The translations under genes were made by a program, and so were the position numbers. A stretch of DNA of 64,000 bases from Tetraselmis striata. Lineage: Eukaryota; Chlorophyta; Chlorodendrophyceae; Chlorodendrales; Chlorodendraceae. Location of the stretch: contig VCJN01000716.1 in NCBI GenBank assembly GCA_006384855.1, forward strand, positions 1 to 64,000. Direction: 5' to 3'. Numbering within the stretch: position 1 is the stretch's first letter; every line of letters starts with the position of its first letter. Of the stretch, positions 58,201-64,000 are shown piece by piece. Under the pieces are notes generated by a model. The model did no database searches. It had not been told where the DNA came from and worked only from the letters and a program-made list of their open reading frames with translations.

Positions 58201-60120
58201 ATATACTGCACGGCTCGCTTCTCGGACTCCGCGCCCACCAGTGTCTTGCCACTCAGCCGCCGCAGAGGGGACGCAAGCCAGTGGAGCGCGTGCCTCGCGG
58301 CGCCCAGTGGCCCGGAAGCGGGTGGGGAACCGGCCGCCTGGTTCAGCCGGTCTTCGTAGCGGGCCGCGGCCTGCGCAATAACAGTCACCCATGCAGTCAT
58401 GTACCTCAGCCACTACACAGGGTAAACTAAGGCGCCCGTGGGCGGACACTGGCTGTCAGCACTGTTAACAGCCAATAGATGGTATATATATGTAAAATGG
58501 GATACTAGATACTGTACACCTTGCATATGTAGACACGCTGCATACATACAGATGTACTTGTACAATCCACTTCGCTGCACACACTTGCATGCACATCAGA
58601 CATGTTGATAGATGTGAACAAATTATAGAACCGTCGTGGATAGTGTCCATGACAAATCACGGCTGGCTCTGTCAGACCAAGGATGAACCAACGCAATCTA
58701 ACGGGACTATATTCGATGGACTTTGGGCTGTGTCGATCAGCCGAGCATATGGCCTAACGAACTGCTGCAAACATGCAGCAAATCGAGCTGCTACCGTAGC
58801 TTGGGCACCACCGCCCGGGGAGAAATGTGGCGCGCTCAAGCAGGCGCTATACAACAAACGAACGAGATTTACCTGACGGCTGAAGAAGAGGGGTTGTTTG
58901 TCCAGGGTCGCGAATTGCGTTGCGCGCTGCGGCTGATGCTGTGACGATGGGTCGGTGCCCTTGCCGGCCACGCTCCGCCCTGCCTTGTTTCGCGCGGGCG
59001 CCATGAACCCGCACATGGTTCCGGCGAACACCGCGGGCACGAAGGGCGTCAAAGGAGGGACGGGCAATGCCGCCTTCGCTCCGCCTTTCGGCGCCATCTC
59101 AAACTGATCATGCACGGCAGCAGTTCCTCCGACTCCTCCTCCCCCGGGGCGCTGCTGAGTGCTCGCCTGTTCGACGACGCTGCCTCCGGCGGAAACTGGG
59201 ACTCCGAATAATATGGGCGCCGCCGGCTCGGTTGCGCGGCTGGTCGGCAGCGTCATAGTACCCACGCCGCCCTCCTCGCCGCCCCCGGTCACGCCCCCCG
59301 AGTCGGCAACTATGAACTCCGAGAAGTCGGCTCGCAGCCCCCGACGGAAATCCGCGGCAAGGCGGCGGCCTGCTGTGACCGTCGGCACCAACTGGCCTTC
59401 GTCGGCGCGATGCCATCCATTGGGACTGTGGTGTTTGCCCCGATGCGGGCCAACCCGTGCTGAATCCCAAACGCGCACGCCCGGGGACAGTTGGATAAGG
59501 CCCGCCGACCAGTCGGATGAGTACTCGTAGGCGGGTGCTGACACTGCCGGCGCCCGCAGCTCCCATATGCAGCTGACAGCCTCGCCGCTACTGGCGGTGC
59601 CCAAGATGGTGGACTGTGCAGGCTGTATTTGACGGTTCGATCCAGAGCAGCGGGACGCTTCCATCTCGCTGGCATATATGATGCGGGCCCGCCAACAACG
59701 CGTAGTCGGAACCGCGTGCACACCGCCAATAGTGCCGGCAGCTCCAGCTACCCGCTCAATAGCTCGATACGCGCCCTCGTACAACAGTGGCGATTGCACA
59801 ATCACCGGCACCCTGCCTTGCCAAACCGCCGGCACGAGAGGGTGAGGCTCGTCGTCTGGGCTACACGGCCCTCGAGCGCTGACGCCTATTAGAATTGCAG
59901 GACAGGACCCAGAGCAGGAGCTGAGTGCCTGCACCGGGGTGGCAGATTCATACAAAATGCTGATGGTGTCGGCTGCTTGCTGCGCCAAGCTTTTACGGTA
60001 TGCGCGCTCACTGCGGATGTGAAGAAATGAACAAAGTGCCGCTGTGCAGCCGGCCGCCAGGCGATAGCGACAAGGGAAAGGATGGCCCTGGCAGAACAAG
60101 ATATATTGGTAAGACTGCAT
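53090..60120 (-). CDS. Uncharacterised multi-exon protein
   Basis: Exons in transcription order: 60120-58873, 58370-58191, 58046-57906, 56314-56042, 55097-54999, 54713-54232 and, less surely, about 53570-53090. The first six have AG/GT borders and the first five end in phase 0, which supports one gene of roughly 950 codons. The N-terminus has a hydrophobic stretch (about residues 20-35). Exon 1 is Gly/Pro/Ala-rich. Exons 2-4 carry LVGAESEKRAVQYITMK, RYCLVGEDSA, TPVYRVPGIKIVIPSQL and IRMAPLFLCREQLEALLGAAF. The last resembles the PLFF-x2-DL motif of Tic22 import proteins, a weak similarity only. Exon 6 is helical (MMLKRYLDMAGAYVWAYDRG). No catalytic motif was seen. The link from exon 6 to the last segment is out of phase, so a short exon is missing there or the last part is a separate gene. 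Confidence 0.5.
55195..55439. repeat. Three poly-G tracts in an intron of the uncharacterised gene
   Basis: G-runs lie at 55195-55212, 55229-55256 (28 bp) and 55422-55439. All are C on the sense (minus) strand of the surrounding gene. Confidence 0.9.
56315..57905 (-). other. Long intron of the uncharacterised gene, nothing else assigned
   Basis: 1.6 kb separates the exon ending SQL (57906) from the exon beginning EADAG (56314). Two TAGCGACTA-like motifs (56645-56677) and an ATCACGTGAT palindrome with a second CACGTG half (about 56693-56704) lie in it. Plus-strand frames in 57480-57840 show no motif. Confidence 0.45.
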
Positions 60121-61456
60121 AATAGTGCGATACCGGCTCGGGGCGCGCTTTGCGCGCTAATCAGATTTATATTACACAGATACGAGTATCTACTATAGTG
60201 CTTGCAGTGACAACGGTGACGACGGCAGAGGGGTGTGCCGCGGGATCCCACTCGTCGCTCGCCATTGTTTGCGCTTGCCACTCCTGGAATGCGCTGAATT
60301 GCGAGCACATATCCCATCATGCCTGCTCGCAACCAGCGCAGTGAGGGCGATGCCAAAGCCACTACTGGTCCTTTCGCACGATCGTTGTGTCGGTCATAGT
60401 CGCTATATAGTTTGCAGGGCTTATTAGCCACCTGGATTGTGACAAGAGTGTGCACAGACTTTCAACGACATTTCGAATATCATCGACTAGCGGCGACCGA
60501 CTGCTGACAGGATGCCTAAAGTGGGGCAGCTCAAGCCGTCATCAGCCCAGCGGTCGATATTTCTCGCGCGACCAGCCCTCAGTGACACGAAACTCCCTGC
60601 AGATGAGCGTCGTCACGAATCGCGACTGTGACGGGAAATGCCTCTGAGCGTCGACGACATATCACGAAACTGCGCTGAGACTACAAGAGCGCTACGGTAC
60701 TGATGTATATCGCAGCGAGATGAATGACGGAATCGGAATCCTACTGCCGTTGCCGCAAATACGCTCGCTCGGTGGGCAGCTGTCGTTGACGGGATGCCGA
60801 CGGCAGCCGAGCGATAACAAGCCTGTCCGACATAATTGGTGCCGACGGTCATAAGTTTAACAGAAATCAGAAGGCTGCACGACGTATCAAGAGCCCGGCG
60901 CTGCAGGCTATACATATTTGTGCTGCGTATGCAGGATAGAGCGGGACGAGCCGGGAGGCGCGACCACCGCGGGAGGGGCCGAATGTCCGCTGCCCGGACA
61001 ATTCGATGGTGGCCCTGACTTAGGGCGACACGAGATAGGTATCTGTTGGCCTCCGCAACCCTGTGCCCGCACTGCGTGCGCGTGTTCTATCTGCCATAGA
61101 TATCAGACCGGCAAACGATTTTGGCAACTGCCAATATTAGCCGCACTTGCAGATGTAGCGTTACTGCAAGCATCCGCATCTCGAACCATGCCCGTGACGA
61201 CAGGAAGTATCGCCAATGTGACAAGTACAATGAAACATATCTGATTTCTCAGAATTCAATCCATGACAATCCTGCTGTGACGTATGTATTCGCGCCAGTC
61301 GCCAAGACAAGAAAAAAGATGCAGGGTTGTCTTACATGAGGTTTTCGGTCATCCCGTGAAAAACCGACGGCTGCAACGATGCGGCCGACGAGCGCCGAGG
61401 CAGCAACACCCGTGTGGTGCGTGTCCTCGGAGGGACGCGTTACGAACGCGTGATGC
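60121..61456. other. Intergenic stretch between two minus-strand genes
   Basis: No supported gene. Another TAGTCGCTA motif lies at 60397-60405. It probably contains the promoter of the uncharacterised gene and the 3' UTR of the kinase. Confidence 0.5.
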
Positions 61457-63129
61457 CTAGCTATCCGGCTGCGTGTTTACAGTGGCGCCCATGAGAGCGT
61501 CGAGCTGCCGGACGAGCTGCGCCGCCGTGGGACGCGCCTTGTCGTCCTGCGCCCAGCAGCGCTCGATTATGTCCGCGAGCGGTTGCGGGCATGACGCCGG
61601 CAACGCGGGACGCTCCTTGCGCACCGATACCGCGTAGATGACCTGCGCGAGCGAGTGACGCGTGCTCGCCTCAGCAGCCAGCACGTATATATTTGACATA
61701 AAGAAACTCGCAGGCAACCATACGACACACAGACAAAGTTCCTGGGTGCCGGCACGCCTATCGAATATATTTTAAGAATATAATCACATGGTTTGAATAC
61801 ATTCGTTTGGACATTTACGTCACAGAGTAAATGTCTGTAACGAGTTAGGACAATTCGTTAGGACAGGGCGCGTCCTTATTGACAAAACATTGCCTTTACT
61901 ATTATAGCTGCGGCCCCACATACCCATAGCAATGCCAGCTGCGCATACACAGCGGTCTGATACCACAGATCCTGAGCGTCGCCACTGCTGTCATCGGCTA
62001 CCAGGCCGCACCTGAAAGGGTGTTTCGTAGTCCCAGGGCGGCTGACGCGAGGCCATCTCGTTCAGGATGACGCCCAGCGCGTATCTGGCGGGATGCAGCC
62101 AAGGCGGCAATTGCGGGATAGAAATGAGGCAAATCCCCGATTACCATCAGCAGGAGGAGGGAGGCAGATGCAAGCGCAGTCCCGGCATCCATCTTGCAAT
62201 ATATCCCACACGCAGAAACGGGTGGGGGTCCTACATGTCTGCCTTCTCATGCAACTTGGATTGCGTGAAAGTCTCCGGTGCCTGTCACGGTGGTAGGGAA
62301 CGGCGCAGCCATGAGCGTGCAGACTGTGTGAGACGCGACTAAATGACTGCCACGCAGTCCACCTATTCCAGAGGCTCAGCCTGTGTAGTTTTTGCGACCC
62401 CCGCAGTCGCAAACATTGCCGGCACTGGCACTGAGGCTGCAGACTTCATTGTTTGGGACCTGGCCTGAAGGCCGGTGCTGTGCTGCAAAACACGCTATCT
62501 ATTATCACCTATTATTATGTCAACCGCTGTGCAGATCAATCCAAATGTATGTCTTAATAGTATCTACACTACGGGTGCTGACGCACCGATAAGTACCGCT
62601 TAAAATAGGCCTCAAAACAGGATTGGTAGCAGGTTTTAGGGTTCTATCCAAAACCCTAAACCCTTAAACCCTGAATCTATATACTAACAACGAATATTCG
62701 CTAAGTTCTGCTACAGTTTTGTCTGCATCTGACGTCTGGCAGGCAATGCATTATTACTCTTATTGCCGCGCCGGCACGTGCTCTGTGCTTGATTTCAACT
62801 GGTGTCCCCAACTTGTGTGCAGCCGGGAAGTTCGACCTGGGCACAGAATCGCTGCTGCAGGGCAAGGCGTAGAGGGGGGTGGACTGTGGGAGCGCAGAGG
62901 GGCAGGTGCGCACCATGTAGAACGGGGTTCCGCCGGCCGAGGTGATGAGGTAGCTCTTGAGCGGGTCCTTGATGCGGCCGAGGCCCAGGTCGCAGATCCT
63001 GGCGCGGCCGTCCGCGCCCAGCAGGATATTTTCGGGCTTGAGGTCGCGGTGCACCGTGGTGGTGTGCAGGAACGCCTGCGCCGCGGTGCAGGGGCGCTCA
63101 CACACGTGCGTGAGCCCGGCGCAGGTGAC
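61457..63129 (-). CDS. Protein kinase, TKL-like, partial
   Basis: Three exons are supported, in transcription order 63129-62914, 62084-62012 and 61642-61457. The first carries the catalytic loop HRDLKPENIL and CDLGLGR (DLG in place of DFG), then SAGGTPFYM. The second reads YALGVILNEMASRQPPWDY (subdomain IX). The third ends the kinase fold with ADIIERCWAQDDKARPTAAQLVRQL, the CW-x6-RP pattern typical of TKL kinases, and a stop at 61459-61457. The protein should phosphorylate Ser/Thr or Tyr targets; its pathway is unknown. The exon encoding the APE motif and the start of subdomain IX was not found between 62914 and 62084, and no glycine loop or VAIK Lys was seen upstream, so the gene continues past the window edge, uses very short exons, or is damaged. 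Confidence 0.75.
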
Positions 63130-64000
63130 CTGCCACATGCATGTTTGCTGCGCTGCTTGTGTGTGCTCCTTAGCTTTATGGCCACGTGGTCCACCCTCTT
63201 TGGCACTCGAAGACCTGAACAAGTGCCTCAAAGCAAAAGACCTGGAAGCATATGGGTATCGCCGCGGGCTCTATATTTCAGCTTCATCAAACGGAGCTGT
63301 CGCCTGTGACGTGATATAGAGCCCTCCTATGGTCGTACTATCGTCACCTTGCGAGGAGGTGCGCCGCCACGTCCGTGCGCACGTACAGTGTTCTCAAAGA
63401 AAATCCGTTGCAATGTTTGGATGATGATTTCACGCGTATCAGTCACATTGCGATCAATTGATTATGAAATCGAAGACATGTTGGGCTGCAGCAACCCACT
63501 TGGCCGCCAGCGATGCGGTGACAGAAAGTCGGAAAGAATCAATCATTACACCGGTATACTTCATTCGCGTGCTCGGCCACTCGGTCTACGGTTCTAACTG
63601 GGAGGCCGTAATTGTCGAGGACCAAAAGCACGGAGTAAAACATCTTCTACTGTTGCCCTAGCGAGAGTTGCGATCGGTAGTTTCAGCAGAAAATTGTCTA
63701 GTTACGCCCCCGGCAGACGCAGCTTCGAATAGTTCGCCTGAGAACTACCCGGGCGACAATATTTCAAGCCCTCTGCGAGCAAAATATTGCGAATCACCCG
63801 GTGTAAGGCCGATGAAAACGCGACTCCCATCATGACAAACCGATATCGTGCCATACTCGTGCTGATTTACCACTGGTACAGAACTATCTATGGATAGTCG
63901 GGTTATGTTTAAGAGGTAATGCCGGTATACGGCACAGGTCGCGGCACATACAACGGTACTTCTATATGTATAGATAGGGCCAAATAAAATGCAGACCCCC
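63130..64000. other. Right edge of the window, nothing assigned
   Basis: Expected to hold upstream kinase sequence on the minus strand, but no N-lobe motif was recognised. Plus-strand frames (63349-63661) have no motif. Confidence 0.4.

Noticed and set aside
57906..60120. MUL1/SP1-type (GIDE domain) ubiquitin ligase
   Set aside because: A hydrophobic N-terminus and an LVGED motif hinted at it, but there is no RING finger and the remaining alignment is too weak.

Overview
This is a stretch of nuclear DNA from an intron-rich eukaryote. The coding exons are very GC-rich and are split by GT-AG introns, with a few GC-AG introns. Between and inside the genes lie microsatellites, many 15-28 bp runs of G or C, a 69-bp minisatellite and several dispersed repeat families. 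A plastid-bearing microalga is the best guess: there is an organellar GatB with a leader rich in Arg, Ser and Ala, and an AlgH/DUF179 protein with a similar leader. The 5' splice sites favour GTGCG. I cannot name the species, and the lineage is inference.

Layout. 1-10.3 kb is gene-poor: a BED-finger-like fragment, an 85-bp hairpin, one intronless ORF with a membrane segment (3500-4534), a tRNA-derived SINE, and a decayed tyrosine recombinase from a mobile element (8.3-9.15 kb). 10.36-19.09 kb (+) is a nine-exon kinesin gene of about 1966 codons. Its motor is fused to armadillo-like repeats and three calpain domain-III-like modules. 19.1-25.5 kb is repeat-rich and gene-poor. 25.5-32.2 kb (+) is nuclear DNA topoisomerase I (TOP1, 8 exons, 735 aa, all five catalytic residues present). 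35.5-43.9 kb (-) is Glu-tRNA(Gln) amidotransferase subunit B (12 exons, 565 aa). It lies tail-to-tail with TOP1 and head-to-head, across about 1 kb, with an AlgH/DUF179 gene (44.9-49.4 kb, +). 49.5-53 kb holds two SINE copies head to head, one split by a later insertion. 53.1-60.1 kb (-) is an unassigned multi-exon gene. 61.5-63.1 kb (-) holds three exons of a TKL-like protein kinase, incomplete at its N-terminus.

The genes are unrelated housekeeping or cytoskeletal genes and do not form a pathway or cluster. The best points are the kinesin fusion, the GTGCG donors with C-tracts just downstream, the strand bias of the homopolymer tracts, the phase-neutral 69-bp minisatellite in a gatB intron, and several short dispersed repeat families. 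Exon borders were set by hand from reading frame, splice dinucleotides and family conservation. No search or alignment program was run.
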